NCBI GenBank assembly: GCA_020726505.1 | Contig: JAHLEZ010000001.1 | Location: forward strand, 4,216,001 to 4,280,000 | DNA length: 64,000 nucleotides | Reading direction: 5' to 3' | Origin: Leptodontidium sp. MPI-SDFR-AT-0119 | Lineage: Eukaryota; Ascomycota; Leotiomycetes; Helotiales; Leptodontidiaceae | Shown here: piece by piece, positions 1-13,100 of the stretch | How the letters are laid out: each line of letters opens with the position of its first letter | How positions within the stretch are numbered: position 1 is the first letter of the stretch | Made by a program: the position numbers and the translations under genes | The notes under the pieces: generated by a model | Seen by the model: only the letters and a program-made list of their open reading frames with translations | What the model was told of the DNA's origin: nothing | Database searches by the model: none

Positions 1-109
1 TGTTGGAGATGCTGTGACGTTAGGAGATATGGTGATCTGCGTTTGTGTTCGGTTATGGCTATAGATTCCGTGTCTATTTAAGATCGCAACCATCTAATCC
101 AGCTCAACT

Positions 110-2002
110 CTACAACTTCTCTCCCCCCCTCCCACTCCCCTTTCCTTCACCCAGCCCAGGCAAGCCCTCTTCAGCACAAATATCCTCGCCAACCAACCCC
201 ATCCTCCTCATCCCCTGAAACCAAAGCAACCTCTGCTTCTGCTCCTCCCTCTTCTCCGAATACCTCACCAGACCATCCTGCCACGAACTAGCAATATGTA
301 CATCCCTCCCCCTTCCCCCCTCTCCCTCTCCATCCTCCAACTTCCAAATCCAACTCTCATGCACCGCCCTCCCACTCCCACTTCTCGGCGTCCAGGACTC
401 TTGAACCCACCACTCCCCCTCCCTCATCAACAGCGCCTCACTCGAAACATGAAACACCACAGAATGCGATAAGCTGCCCATCTGTCGGATTTCCGCGCCA
501 GTGTGGAGGGCGTTGGGGATCAGGTACAGGGAGTTGCGATCGCTGGCGTAGAGGTGAGCGCAGGCGTGGAGGTTGGGGGAGGAAGGAGGGAGGGGGCCCA
601 GGGGTTGGTAGTAGGTTAGTTGGCGGTAGGCTGTTGGGGGGAGGGTGGTGTTGAAGGGGGACATGTTGACGCGGTGCATGGTTAGGCCGGGGAAGGTGTT
701 GGGTGTGGGGTAGCGGGATGTTGCTCGGGCGGCCCTGGGTTGGGGTTTAGTATATGTGTAAAAGAGAGGGTATTATGTGATTCTGCTTGGTCGGTGGAAA
801 GAGGGTATTTGAGAATTTCGAGAGGTACAGAATGCGACTGAGGACTTGTACGTCGATTTGCTTGACCGAAGCATAGAGATACCCACTGGATACACATGTG
901 GTGAGACAGCCCGTCCTGAACAAAGTACCCAAAGTCTCTACTGCCTTGGGATACCCCTCTCCCTAGAAACAGGATTTCCTGCATGTCACTTGACGAGATG
1001 TGCAATCTTCAAGTACTCAACTCACAAACCCCACATACAGTAGAGAAAATGAAATCAAAAACTCACCAAGGTGCATCAACCCTAGGCACAAATGGCCAGC
1101 TCTCGGGCATCTTCCCCTCAATAACACTCCTATACCTCTCTCTAACACCAACCTCAATCTGATGACCCTTCCCATATTCTTCATCCCTCTTGAAACTGAT
1201 CATAGCTGAAAAACATACCTTGCCTAGTTCTCCTTGCACGTCTTCGATACTAAATTTGGGAGTTGGATCGGAGGATAGAGATGAATATGAAGATTTGGAG
1301 GAAGATTTGAGAGAGGGCTTGGATGGTGAAATTGGTTGGCGTACATTGACTTGCCGCGTGCAGTATGAGCGGCCTTCGGAGAGATGAGTTATGCTGTAGA
1401 TGTACGGACGGTCGACTAGCCCAGGGAGAGGGAAGAACCCGTGGACGTTCTGTGGGTGGCGTTAATACAATGTTCTTACTACAGCCCAACTAACAAAAAT
1501 CGGATGAAAACTCCTTGGAAAACGAGAAAGCAGTTTTGACATGTTGGATTCTGAGAAGTAAGTACCCGTGGTTTGAGTTCACGAGTATAAAACTAACCCA
1601 CTCAAAGCAAAGAAAATACAGAGGACACGATCACGATCACAAACCAAAGAGGTACCGAAACCAATTCAGAACAAAAACAGATAATCAAGTAAGGAAAGAC
1701 CCCCTCATCTTACTTACATGCACAACCATCCCCTCAGCCACCGAGAAACTCGCCGCCCACACACTCTGCGCAAAGACATGTCCTCCGTACGCCGAGCCCT
1801 GGCCAGGGTCAAAGGCCGGCCGGGTGGACATGAACCTCTCCTCCCCTCCCCCATTTTCTCTTTCCCCATGTACATGTGCATGTCTATTCCCGTTTGGAAC
1901 TGAATTTGGATTTGGATTTTCTGAAGATGCAGGAGGTAAGGGGATGAGACTCATGAGTTCTGTGAATGGTAGTCGGTTAGGACTGGTTTTGGGGGTGGCC
2001 AT
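110..2002 (-). CDS. Acyl-CoA thioesterase II family (TesB/ACOT8-like)
   Basis: Predicted to hydrolyse acyl-CoA to free fatty acid and CoA. Exons read 2002-1718, 1449-1067 and 734-110, giving about 430 residues. Exon 1 holds the first hot-dog segment (AYGGHVFAQSVWAA, then a GMVVH end that continues as NVHGFFPLPG in exon 2). Exon 2 carries GRSYCTRQVNVRQ and ICF-type strand residues (VCFSAMISF). Exon 3 carries the second hot-dog domain, with YASDRNSL, GSLSHSVVFH and SSWQDGLVRY, which match the family's Asp and Gln positions. The two introns (268 and 332 bp) are long for this genome, so a small extra exon between 735 and 1066 cannot be excluded. The C-terminus is EKL, only weakly like a peroxisomal PTS1. 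A serine-rich insert in exon 2 separates the two halves. The start is the only ATG that leads into the family N-terminus. Confidence 0.8.
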
Positions 2003-2820
2003 GGTTGTGGTGATGAGGGTTGTTGAGTGTGATGCTGGTTTTTAGTGTAGGTAGTACGAGCTCGGCTTGCTCAGCTCCCTTCTGTGAGAAGACTAATTAC
2101 GTAGGTTCGGACGAGGAGACCTTCGTGGTTGAGAGTGTTAAATATGTGTCAATCTTGGGTCTGAAGTATATACATGGAAAATGAGATTGATGTTTGATGC
2201 TCGTTGATTGGATTGGAAGTCGGGGATGCAACAGCAGGAGCCGAGGCACGTCTACCGAGATCTCGTGACGTAAACCACATGACCGACATAGGGGGTGTTT
2301 ACCCACGGTGTTTACATTAGACGAGAAAATGTCACATTGTGCACATTTATTGTGTCATCGAGGAGTTATAACTGAGGGAATACAGTTTCGATTGTCTGAC
2401 TGTCTATCGGCAGGAGTACAGTTTTTTGCTATATATCGCCTCTCCAATCCTCCACTCCAGCCTTTGCTCAATCCAACGCGATCGCAGGTCAGAATGCCAT
2501 GCGCGTTTGTTGTGATCCCCCTCTGGCGGGAGGGGGAAAAATGCAGAAATACAAATGGTACTCGAGCGTTCCTAGCATCGAAGTAATGCCTCCCAAACAC
2601 CCGGCCATGCAATGGTATATCAGCGCTTCTCATTCTTGAGGTCGCTGTAAAAAACAAAAGGGATGGAAAAACGCCAGGTCATGCAGTACACGCGAGTCTC
2701 TTGTCTAGGACTCGGCTTTCTTTTAAAAACGATAAAACAGATGCTCTATGCCTTTTCTTTGACGCCGAAAAACAATGGTGCCAGGTCTCGAAGAGGAGGA
2801 AGAAATGAATGGCCAGCTGA
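2003..2820. other. Intergenic region, no gene seen
   Basis: About 0.8 kb lies between the cyclin stop and the thioesterase start. It should hold the thioesterase promoter and the cyclin 3' UTR. Open frames here are short and resemble no family I know. Confidence 0.6.
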
Positions 2821-4822
2821 TTAGGCGTGGAAGTTAGGTTGTCGGAGGATAGGCCATTGGTAGGGAGGAGGGTGAGAGTAATCGGGAACAATTCCTGCTC
2901 GGTAGTCATTTCTCTTTCCCAAAGGCTGATAGTGCATTTGATCAGTGTTGATCGAGTAATCGTGCATCGATGCAGATGGGGGAGGGTAGAGAAGAGTGTT
3001 GACATGTCGAACAGGCTTGTACGGAGACGAGCGTTGTTGAAGGAAGATGGAAGGAGAAGAATGGCCAGGGTTGTGACCGGGAAAGTTAGCGGAAATCGGC
3101 GACGATCCATATGAGAGCAGTTCTTGTACGGAATGAGGGCTGTGGCGGCGCGAAGGAGTTGAATATCCACTGGTGACGTGTCCGCTTGGAGTGAGCATGG
3201 GAGCTGGTGTCCAAGACGAAGGTGTAGCCGGAGCATACACGGCTGACATGGATCGTCCGCCTAAGGGGGGCAGGAGAGGAGCGTTCTGCGACATGCTTGT
3301 CGGGGTACTGTATCCATTGCTCATAGCTTGGCTGGTCGAGATTGTCAAGTCAGGAACAGGGAGCCGTCGAGCATCTTGTCTCAACGGTGGGATGGCTGGA
3401 GCATATTGAGCCGGGCCATTTTGGGGTCTCGTGATCCGCTTTGCTACTGGTTCGTCTACTTCCCCATCGTGGCTTCGCTTCCTAGAATATCCACGGTACT
3501 CGGCTTCCGGGAGACTGGTGAGTGGCGAAGAAATTGGAGGAAGAGAATTGTTGATAGGCCACTGATGACCGTTCATGAAGGTCGAAGAAGGTGGTAGGTA
3601 TGGGTGAGTTGGAGGCGATGTTTGAGTGGCAGGTGGTGATGGCAGATTTGGGTGCAAAGTCGAAAAAGCCTGGGGGGAAACCTGAACTGGGACCTCTGCT
3701 GCTCTGTTGCAGTAATTGCGGATGTTTCTCAACTTCTGTTGCCATTCCGCCCACTGCTCCTTCGACGCCAAGAGACTGTATCTCATATTGCTCAAGAATT
3801 CGACCTCCATAACATGGATTTCGCCAACAGCGATCCCGGACACCTCAGCCCAGGTCTTATTTGTGTATGTATTGTCGTCCAGGACTACAAATTTATTAGC
3901 ACCAACAAAATCTTATCGGCGTTAGGAACACGTACATTTGTTGCCCAGCATCAAAGCCACTGTCAATAATCTGTATTCACTTCCACTTCTGCCCTTGACT
4001 GCCGGATTGCTGGTCTTCAGCCGGTAGATGAATAGAAGTGCCAGAATGATGACATTGTCGGTAACCTGGGTTGTGGACAAAATTGTAACAACCCACTTCC
4101 GAAAGCCGGAAGATGGAAGCGCTTCCTTTTCTAGTTGCTTAACTGTAGCCGATGGTGGTAATTCTGTCTCCGCCTTTTGTATGGTCTGGGTGGACTCGAA
4201 CCAGAACAGGCATGTAATCTATGATTGTCAGCAAATGAAATCCAAGATTGAGGTTTTGTGAGCCTACCTGAGCTGCGAACTCGGCCAAGCTGCCACCATT
4301 TGAACTGATAGACTTCGGTATTTGCAAACTCGGGCGTATTACATCTGTCGTGCTTTTTCTCCGCAATGGCTCCTCGTGTGATAGATAACTCGTTCTCTGG
4401 GTGGGTTCGGGGCTTGGCGGTTGAGATTTAATTGTGATAGGACCTTGAACTTCTTTCCGCAGAGTTGAAGCTGAAGCAGGAGGCGGCTGTGTCATTGACA
4501 TGTATTGTCTTGATTGTGCGGGTGCCGCATTATTGTTGTATGTTCCACCATAGCTGCTTGAAGCACTTTCCACCGAGAGGTATTCGGAACTTCGGCCACT
4601 GGCTGGATAGCCATGGCTGAAGTTGTTCTGGTATGCAGTTGCCATATCGTCGGTAGGAGGTGTTCGAAGTCCTTCTCTGGTTGGTGCCTCGAAGTAGACG
4701 GGAGCGAGGTGTGAGAGGGAATGTAGTTGACCTAAATCTTTCCTTCTGTCGATGTTGTAGCTTGGGTGTGGTGACGGTAAAAGAAAATCGAGAGGGCTCG
4801 GTCTTTCTGCTGTTCGATACAT
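2821..4822 (-). CDS. PHO80-family cyclin, Clg1-like
   Basis: Predicted regulatory subunit of a Pho85-type cyclin-dependent kinase. Exons 4822-4268, 4218-3936 and 3884-2821 give 633 residues. Residues 1-185 are Ser/Pro-rich and disordered. Residues about 186-320 form the cyclin box: STTQVTDNVIILALLFIYRL, then SEYRLLTVALMLGNKFLDDN, TWAEVSGI and MEVEFLSNMRYSL, all typical of the family. The C-terminal half is a long Ser/Pro/Tyr-rich tail with many SP and TP sites, as in fungal Clg1-like cyclins. Introns are 49 and 51 bp, and reading frame is kept across both. The start ATG follows a long upstream region with no in-frame alternative that extends the homology. The cyclin assignment is firm. The exact kinase partner is inferred from family knowledge. 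Confidence 0.85.
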
Positions 4823-5581
4823 GAGGATTGATATTGAGGGAAGTCGAGGGTGAAGGTGAGGGTGTGTTGAAAGTCGGCGTTGAAGAGGGAGGTGAATCAG
4901 GCGAAAGACTGAGGAAAGGTGGCCCCGTATAACACAATCAAACCCCTAGAGCTTCCAGAACTCCAACCTGTCCTCCCCTTGTTGTTTTGCGAGATTCTTC
5001 GCTTGAGACCAGCTATTGTTACCGGAAAGCCATAGAGGAATGGACCGATACTCGTGAATGTATCAGTTCGAGGTGGAGGGAGGGTGCTGAGAAAGCGCTG
5101 GTTGATGACCCAAAGAATGAAGAATCGAGGTGAATTGCGTCTGGAAGAGGTCAATGACAGACTTTTCGGCGTCCGGGAATCACCAGGTAATAAGTCGAAG
5201 ATGAAGTCCAAATGGAAGTGAATTGAAGGTTGGTCGGTAGGTACCTCAGGATGATTGAATCTCAAAAGCAGACTAGTCCCAAAGCGAAGGCGGTAACGCA
5301 GACCACGCTAAATTGGTTGGGTGGTAGTTCCTTGTGCAGTGTGGAAATAACACAAGGGGGGGAGGAATGACGCCTGCGAGATAGTACGAGGGGCAATTTA
5401 GTTTTGTTTGGCTTGATCCTTTTTTCTGGTTCTTTGGGGGCAAAGACAGGAGAAGGACGGAGAAGAGAGGAGAGGAGAGGACAGGCCGATCAATGGAAAG
5501 TATGTAAGTAATACAGTAGTAGTAGTAGCAGTAGTAAAAATAATAATGAAAGGTGGAGCGGAGGCTGATCTCAAAGAAGTT

Positions 5582-5616
5582 CACTCAAGGCAAGGCAAGG
5601 CAAGGCAAGTCAGGTC
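5582..5616. repeat. Short tandem repeat, GGCAA unit
   Basis: A pentamer (ggcaa) is repeated about four to five times, then decays into related motifs. It lies upstream of the cyclin gene. Confidence 0.7.
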
Positions 5617-5988
5617 AAATCAGTAGTGTCGTGTAGTCAGTCGTCGTCGTCAAAGTCCGGTTGATGTCACAGGCAGCCCATGAACACTGGCCAGTAGGCG
5701 GAGGCGTCCTGGCAGGGGGTGTACGAAGCGTATGGGATGGTGGGTGCTGCTGGTGCTGGAGATGGAGATGGAGATGGAGCCGGTGCAGTTGCGGACCCTT
5801 GTCGTGAAGGAAGTCTGTCTTTCTGGTGGAGTGGAGCAGTGGAGTGAGTGAGTGTGGTGGTAAATTTACTAGCCGGACAACCAGACCAGGGAAGGGAGGA
5901 GGAGAAGGAGAAGGGAAGCCAGGACGCCAGGACGCCAGTCCAGCCCAGCCGCGGCCAGAGCCAGAGAGAGCGTGCGCCGCGAGAGATG

Positions 5989-6009
5989 GAGAGAGAGAGA
6001 GAGAGAGAG
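5989..6009. repeat. GA dinucleotide microsatellite
   Basis: About ten uninterrupted GA units are set in a wider purine-rich stretch (5880-6070). The long open frames here in several phases are produced by the repeat, not by coding selection. Confidence 0.9.
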
Positions 6010-6171
6010 GGAAGGGAGTGCAGGGGGAGGGACAGAGACAGAGACACCGCGCGTGTGAGAGGAGCCAGAGGCCGATTCCCTGATTGATTCATGTCTGCCA
6101 ATCAAAAGGATACATGCAGATATGGGGGGCCAGGCGTACGGAGTACAGTACGTCTTACCAGGATGGGCAGG

Positions 6172-6202
6172 AGTCAGTCAGCCAGTCAGTCAGTCAGTTG
6201 GT
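6172..6202. repeat. CAGT/CAGC tetranucleotide repeat
   Basis: Imperfect tandem copies of cagt with one cagc interruption, decaying into related tetramers downstream. Confidence 0.8.
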
Positions 6203-8925
6203 CAAGCAGTCAATCCGTCTGTCATGCTTTCATTCATTCAGTAGCAACACTCCAGTACAAAAGCGGAAGGAGAGCAAGTAAAGTCGGATGGATGGATGGA
6301 TCAAAAGGACAACAGAGACGGTTCTACTTCTGCCTTGTCTTGCCTCTCTTTCTTTCTTGCACGAAGAAGCAAAGCAGTACTAAAGTAACAATAGTCGGTC
6401 GTTGCTGGGGGGGGGAAGGACACAAATATTGCCTTTTGCGGCTGGTGCGTGAGGCAGGTAGCAAAGAACCAGCTGTCTTCAATATCCACACGCAGCCAGG
6501 ATGCCCAAAGCAACTAGGCGGGGGCACGAAAGGAACCTGGGTGACACGTTTAGTGGCAGGATGTGGATATTCTTGATACCGAAGCACCAGCCCTCTTCCT
6601 AGGGAAGCCCCTGTGTCCGCGGCTGCCATCAGTCTTGGTCTTGTCAGTCGCTTTCAATTTGGGGTTCTTTCATCTTCAACTCCAAGCTGTTTCCAGCCCA
6701 GTAGTCTGGACAGGCCGGAATCATCCATGCCCGTCTGCCCGTCTTTGCCCTGCTCACATAACTGTCAGTCCGCGTTAGCCAATCAAGCTAACGACCTGCC
6801 CGAGGGCAATCCAACACCTCGTGTGCCGTGCAAAACTCATATCAAAATGATGCTAAGAAGTCAGCACTGCAAGCGCAAGTGCAAGTGCAAACGCAGGCTC
6901 AAGCTGGCAAGCATGGGAGCATGGTGGCATGGCATAGCATGGCATGAACTAGGCAAGCAGGATTCCAAAGAGAAGAGAAGCCCAGCGGGTGGGCAGACAT
7001 GGTTTGTTTTGGTCTGGTTCCGTGACAAGGGAGACAGACAACTTAGACAAGGAAGGATGAGCGTTAGAGAGTTGAGCCGAGTAGGGAGGGGAGGGATGCG
7101 ATGTGAGGACAGTCACTTCGTTGGCGTTCCAGTCGCGGAGAGAGTGCTAGTGTAATCTCTGGTGGATCAAGATTGATTGTGTGGATGGGAAGGAGGGATC
7201 ATGGGAAGCGGTGCTGAGAAATGGATGCGCGTTCCGTTCAGAAAGCTCTCCTCTCCTCTCCTTCAAGTCCTTCCTCGGGTTTGGGAGCAGGATGAACGAG
7301 TCTTGCCTATTCTTGGACGCCTGCTGCCGCTGGAATACGGTCGCCACTAACTACATTACGTGCTGACGTCCACGACTGGCTGGAGGCACTGCTCGCAGCA
7401 AATGCAGGGTGGCTGGGCTTTGGGGATTGGGGGGTGGGTGCGCTGGCTGGGATTGGGAGGGACAGGAGAGTGGAAGTGAAGTCTTCTCAGGGTGCTGCAG
7501 TGATGGGACAAGGACATGCAGGCCTATGGCATCTCGGCGAATCGCAACGGCGCCAGCTCCCCTCTCTCTTCCTGGTCTTCCGGTGTTTCCCTTGCCCTTG
7601 AAGTTTGATCTCGTTACTCACTTGACTTGGAGTGCGTTGACTGTTGAGCCGGGTTGAGTAGCGAGCGACAGGAGACAGGCAAGGCTTGATGTCCCTCCCC
7701 TCCCCCGACCCAGCTTGGCTGCGCTGGCTGAGGGAGGCATGAAAGCTGGCTCAGGCTCTGTCTTGCCTTGTGGCACTCACTGGGCCCGAAGCATTTCCAT
7801 TCACTCTGTACCGTAAATCCAGTATTCCTATTGGATGCGTACAGGTGACTGAGATTCTGCTAGGATTAGCATGCGGAGGGTGGTATTATTGACACAAATA
7901 TGTGATGATATCTCACTCAACACAGCCTTTCATCATTCTGCTGCTGCTGCTTGCTGGGTTTGTGTCTGGATCCGGAGCTTCCTCAACTCTCTGTGCCGGT
8001 TCCACACCGTCTAGCAATCAGAGAAAAATAATTAATACGATCACGGAGAAACAGGCCACAGAAACAGACTATTTCGGCAGCTGGACGGATAGAGAGTAGT
8101 GGAGGAATGTGGATGTGGATGGATGGATGCACCTTTCGAAAGTCCAAAGAGTCGTTCGTTCGGGGTCTCGGGCTGTGGTGGGCAATGAATGACTCTAGGG
8201 GCTTGTTAGTCAGGCTGCAGCGGATATTTGCCTCTCGCTCAGCACAACACAGCAGAACACAGCACAGCACAACGGAGGCTGGCTTTTGATAGCACCAAGC
8301 CAAGACCCGCAACCCAACTCACTCAGCATTTCGTTGTCGATGAGGCAAAGAAGATCGCGTACACTCTGTCCAGCTTCGGCAAGGCAAGTTCCCTTCCTCA
8401 CTTCTCAAACCTAATTAAACAGTCATTTCCCGTATTCCTTACGCGTCAGAGTGAATGACATCTAGTGGCAGACCGAGAGGGTTGAATCAGGCTGAGCAGC
8501 AGACATGCTTGCCCGCTGAGTGACAGATCGTGAGAGCAGATGTGATGATGAGAGGCAACCACTTTCCCTTCATGGCTTGCTAAAGTTGCCCCTCCGCCAA
8601 TTACGGGTACATGCTACAAGGAAGAGAAATTTCAGTCAGTCGACGACGATCTCGCAACGCCTCTTCTTCCATCGCTCCAAAGGCAAAGGCAGGACCAGGG
8701 GATGGGATGGGATCGGATGTAATCATGCAATCCTCAATAAACAACAAGACTCTGTATGAAGGAAGTCAGCTAGTTCCGAAGATGCAGTGTCGAAGCGTGC
8801 AGCTGGAAAAGAACCTGGCTTAACCGGCTCGTGACAGAATAATAACACTTAATCATGGTGATGGAGATGGACATGGAGAGATTGCGAGAGTTCGGGCCCG
8901 ATAGAAAGGCAGACGTGCCAAGAAT

Positions 8926-8948
8926 CAGCCAGCCAGCCAGCCAGCCAA
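8926..8948. repeat. CAGC tetranucleotide repeat
   Basis: About five tandem copies of cagc within the gene-poor tract. Confidence 0.85.
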
Positions 8949-10005
8949 CAGTAGTTGCATCGTTGCACTTGGTGGTTTTTGCTGACACCAGCTGATATCA
9001 TTGGGGTCTTACTGCTTTTCCTCCTTCTCATCGGCTTTCATGTCGAGTGGGTTTCCTCAAACTTAGCCGTCGGACGGTCGACGGAAGTGCAGGCAACAAA
9101 TCATGATCCAAGCGAGAAATACCCCTCGATCGATGATCGGAGTTGAGGGCATTCGTGGACGTGGGTTGCAAGGTACTTGCTAGGTGCAGGAGCCAATTAT
9201 TGCTATCCCAAGGGACGAATCGCTTGGTGTTTCGACCTGACCGACGACTTTCACCCGGCTGGACAACGGGCTCGTGCTGTAAATAAATTCGTAATCGCTG
9301 CCGCTGGATAAGCGGGATTCGAATCCTATCCGGGCACTTCGTGACATCTATTTGCAGGTTATGCAGAGGAAGATGGCGGGTGGAGAAAGAAGGGGGAAGC
9401 CATCCCTCTTTCGGTCGGTGAAAAGTCTAGAAGTCCACAACCATCTGGTGGGGTGAAAGTCAAGTAAATTTCAGAGCAAGTTCTTCGATGCCCCTCATCA
9501 CCACCTTCCATACGAAGAAAAGTAACCTTTCTGCATCTCGGCGACTTCCTTGATTAAGGTTTTTCTTTTTTCGTCTTTGATATCTTGTTTTATTTTGGAA
9601 GAAGCGCTGGTGCAGCCAGCCTTCAAGGTTCGGTTCCTAGGAGCGCTTCCGGATGTTCCATTATTCGTCCCATATTTAAAATCGTCAAGCGCCAGGCTGA
9701 AAGTCCAGATGTGTGTAAGAGTAAGAGTGCGACTTACCGACTCCTCTTCGTTTTCGGACATAGAGACGACCAGGCCGCCAATCTCCAGAAACGGTACAGT
9801 AGCTCCTCTCCTACCGTGTTCGTGTGCTGCGTTGCTTGCCATCTTGGCCAGCATTGTCCAATAGTACGTGCCGTGATTGATAAGAAGAGGACTATGATGC
9901 ATTAAACAGACTGACGATCCAGACGCCACGGGCTGTTGGTTGGCAAGGCCGACAGGGCAAAAGGCATAAGAACCTGACCGACAAAAGTTTTATGTCCTGT
10001 AAGTT

Positions 10006-10169
10006 GTACGGAAGGGGGTTTGCAGTGGGTCTCGTACACCCCAAGTATTCTGCCTTAACACTTGAGGAAGTTTATGGAGAAAATTCTAGAATTTCAGACT
10101 GTTGATTGGAAAGATAACCTTACTGCCTTGCAAGGGTGTACGAGACCCACTGCAAACCCCCTTCCGTAC
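10006..10169. repeat. 36-bp perfect inverted repeat around a 92-bp centre
   Basis: The left arm (10006-10041) is the exact reverse complement of the right arm (10134-10169). Both outer ends read gtacggaaggggg on their own strand. The arms could form a long hairpin in DNA or RNA. The size (164 bp overall), the exact arms and the non-coding location resemble a small non-autonomous element (MITE) or a terminal-inverted-repeat remnant. No clear target-site duplication was seen at the edges and no transposase lies nearby, so the nature is inferred. Confidence 0.85.
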
Positions 10170-13100
10170 CACACTTTGCCGGCCTCGTTTCGTGGGTCTG
10201 GCTGGTAAAGCCAAGTGGTTGGACTCTGTCCTAATAAGCTAGGTTGCCTATTGGTCCTTTTGGCTGGGATGGGATGGAATGGAGACGTAAAAAGTGGTTT
10301 GGCCTACTCTGGAGATCGCCGACGCCTTGTGGCAGAGACACAAGTGATGAAACTTTTACTGCTTTCCATCAAACCGGCGTTCCTCTCCTGATCGGCAGAC
10401 TAAACAAAGGGCACTTGGCCTTTGCATGACGACGCTTGAGCTGGAGCTGGGTGTGGAATGCATAACGAGACTATTCTGGCCAGGTCCAGTAGTCATCGAG
10501 TCATTAATTGCAGCTTTTTGGCTGGTGGCGCTCTGTCTCTATGAAGGAAGGGAGGAAGGAAGACATTCGCAAGATTCAAGACACACGAAACACAGTAGTA
10601 ATCTGATATAGCGGCAGAAGGCCGGATTTAGATTACCTCAAGGATGGAGGGCGGTGAGAAGCGCTAGTCTAGACAAGGAAGTGGGTGTTAGTGGGTGTGC
10701 TCGTATCACCTCGGTCGAGGAGGTTCTTGGTCCTCTTTACCACAATTCTCTAAATCCTTCTCCTCTCGTACAACGCCCGTTGTCTGACTCGGAAAAGCTC
10801 CAATAATTTGACTTCAAATTGATTTGGTTTGCTGCTGGATCCTCTCACCACCTCTGCAGATGCCGTGCCGGAATAGCTGCTGGCTCCTGGGCGTGGGCGT
10901 GGGCGTGTTGCTTGCGATACCGTGCCGCCTCATCTAGAGAGCTTCGTGTCGTGATTGACTGCGTGGGTGCATCTGGTCCGTGATGATGACAGTCGGGCTC
11001 AAAATTTACTATGGGAGGTGGAAAGCACATTCCCGTCTGTGCCGTTGACCAGCACACGTCTTTTCATTTGATCGACTACCGCGGTCCATGTGTGCACCAA
11101 TCTCAGACAGCTCATCATGCGACCCTCCAAGCCTCACATTATTGCACCCCCATCGATCTCACCTGGCTGCTCAGAGGAAGTGAGAGCTTCAGCTGGGTGC
11201 TTGTGGCTGTCCTGTTGCCGTGAGCCTGAGCTTGAGCCTGAGCCAGCCTGCCAGGGACTTCAGACTTCTAGGACAGGGATTTCCAGGAGGCTCATCGGTG
11301 GAAAGCCACACCACGACGCGTCCGGGTATCACCTCAACTTCACTTCCTTTTTCCAAGGGTTTCGCTCACAGTAGTGGGGACTACGGTGACCAAAAACACC
11401 TCAGCGCCAATATTATATTCTGAATGCCCCATGCCAAGACTCACGAGCATTTGCTGGGGGTCCAGGTCCACGGACTTGACGGATGGTTGGTCGTTGGATC
11501 TTGGTTTCGACTTCGGTTGCATTTTGATATGATACCGACAGGATCTCCAAATCACTCTCGAATAAACTATCAAGGGGGTTGGATCAAACACTTGTTGAAA
11601 TCTCGAGTCCGGGCAAGACAAGGAAGAATAGATTATTGGGAGAACAGGCCCAACTAAGCTCCAACGATCTCCTTCCAAATACGAGATCCTCCTCTGTACG
11701 AGTACCGCAAGGTATTTTTTTCTTCCAGATCCGAGCAAGGCTGATACAGATCTGGATCTGTGATGCCAACCTTTCGGTGTCAGGTTCTGGACATTGATCT
11801 GAGCCCATGACAAAGCATAGTGGTTCTCTCTCGTAGTGTATGGCTAGATGTCGACGAGCTGCAGACCACTGATGCAGGCGCTGAATAGCGTCCAAGAAGG
11901 CAGAAGACATCGCCGAGTCACAAACGCCTGTTAGTTCGCGTGTGGGATGTGAATTTGTGATATCAGTAAGCTTGAGCCTTCCTGGTGGAAACAAATGAGG
12001 ACCCAGGAAGTTACAACCCGTGGGAGGGGGGACTACCTCGGATACAGGGCAATATTCCAAGGATTCCGTGCAGAGGAGCAAAGCAAGTCTCAATTCCTTA
12101 TCAATAATCTCCAGTCATCAACAAGGCTTGCGGCTTTAGGGCAAACGAAGCGAAAATTGTCGGCGGAAATAAGACGACATGCACTTTATCGGTTTGAGGT
12201 GCTTGCAAAGGGGGGCTTTTTGATTCGTTTGCAACCCCTTTTTGCCATCGGGACGTTGTCCAGCCATCTCTCATGTCGCCAAGCATCTTTGATCTGGGTC
12301 GATATGCTTTCATCGCGGTGTGACCATCCCCCAGTCCTAGAACATTCGAAATCAAAACAAGTCGTGTTGCGCCAAACAAAATCCTTAGCTTGCAACCTCC
12401 GTCCAGGCTGCTAGAAAACAAGCTTATGGCCTCGGACATCTGCCCTCCCACTGTATCCGGCAAAACTCAACCACCTCATGCAAACCAACACGACACGAGC
12501 ACGAGGCTTTTCACCGGATCTCAACAATCGCGAGCTTTCCCCAATGGTCAGGCAGAGTGTCCACACTGCAGTCATGCGATCTCGGTGGCGGTACCTAAGT
12601 CACAGTCATGAAGTTCTGGATCATCTTTCCAAGTGATGTATGCTCGAATGAACTGCAGGAGTGTCAGCCGTCTTCATTCAACGTCGCATGCAACCCATTC
12701 CTTCTCAATACCTGCATTCAAGGCATTCTATCTGCACTTGTCAAAATATCAACTGCAGCTTGTAATTCGTTGAACGCCCCTGTCAAACTCGGGCATTCCA
12801 TTCTCCTTGTCTCGTCGAGTTTCTAACCGATGATGGCCTCTGTGGCTGCTGTCGCGTTACACACCGCCTGCCTCAATCTATGTCTCTGGAATTTGGCTGT
12901 TCACCGAGTTACCATTTCATACCTGTCTCGCTGAAACTTCCAGGCAAGGTCACCAAGTCATAGTCATATGCAGGTAACGCTGGCTCATTTCTCATTCCTA
13001 TAAATGACATCTCCTTGGTCGATCACCAACTTCCTTCCCTCTAGGCATCAACACCTCAACAGCAGCTCGGTCAGCTGCTGCAGGCGACAGCCATGCCCAA

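Noticed and set aside
5826..6105. Arg/Glu-rich and Ser/Leu-rich frames
   Set aside because: They are translations of the GA microsatellite and nearby purine-rich DNA in several phases.
9295..9345. tRNA-like T-arm (gggattcgaatcc) within the gene-poor tract
   Set aside because: The stem bases on either side do not pair, and no matching acceptor, D or anticodon arm is present upstream.
9498..9929. 143-codon minus-strand frame
   Set aside because: No motif, no intron-linked partner and no recognisable family; an opposite-strand frame of similar length overlaps it.
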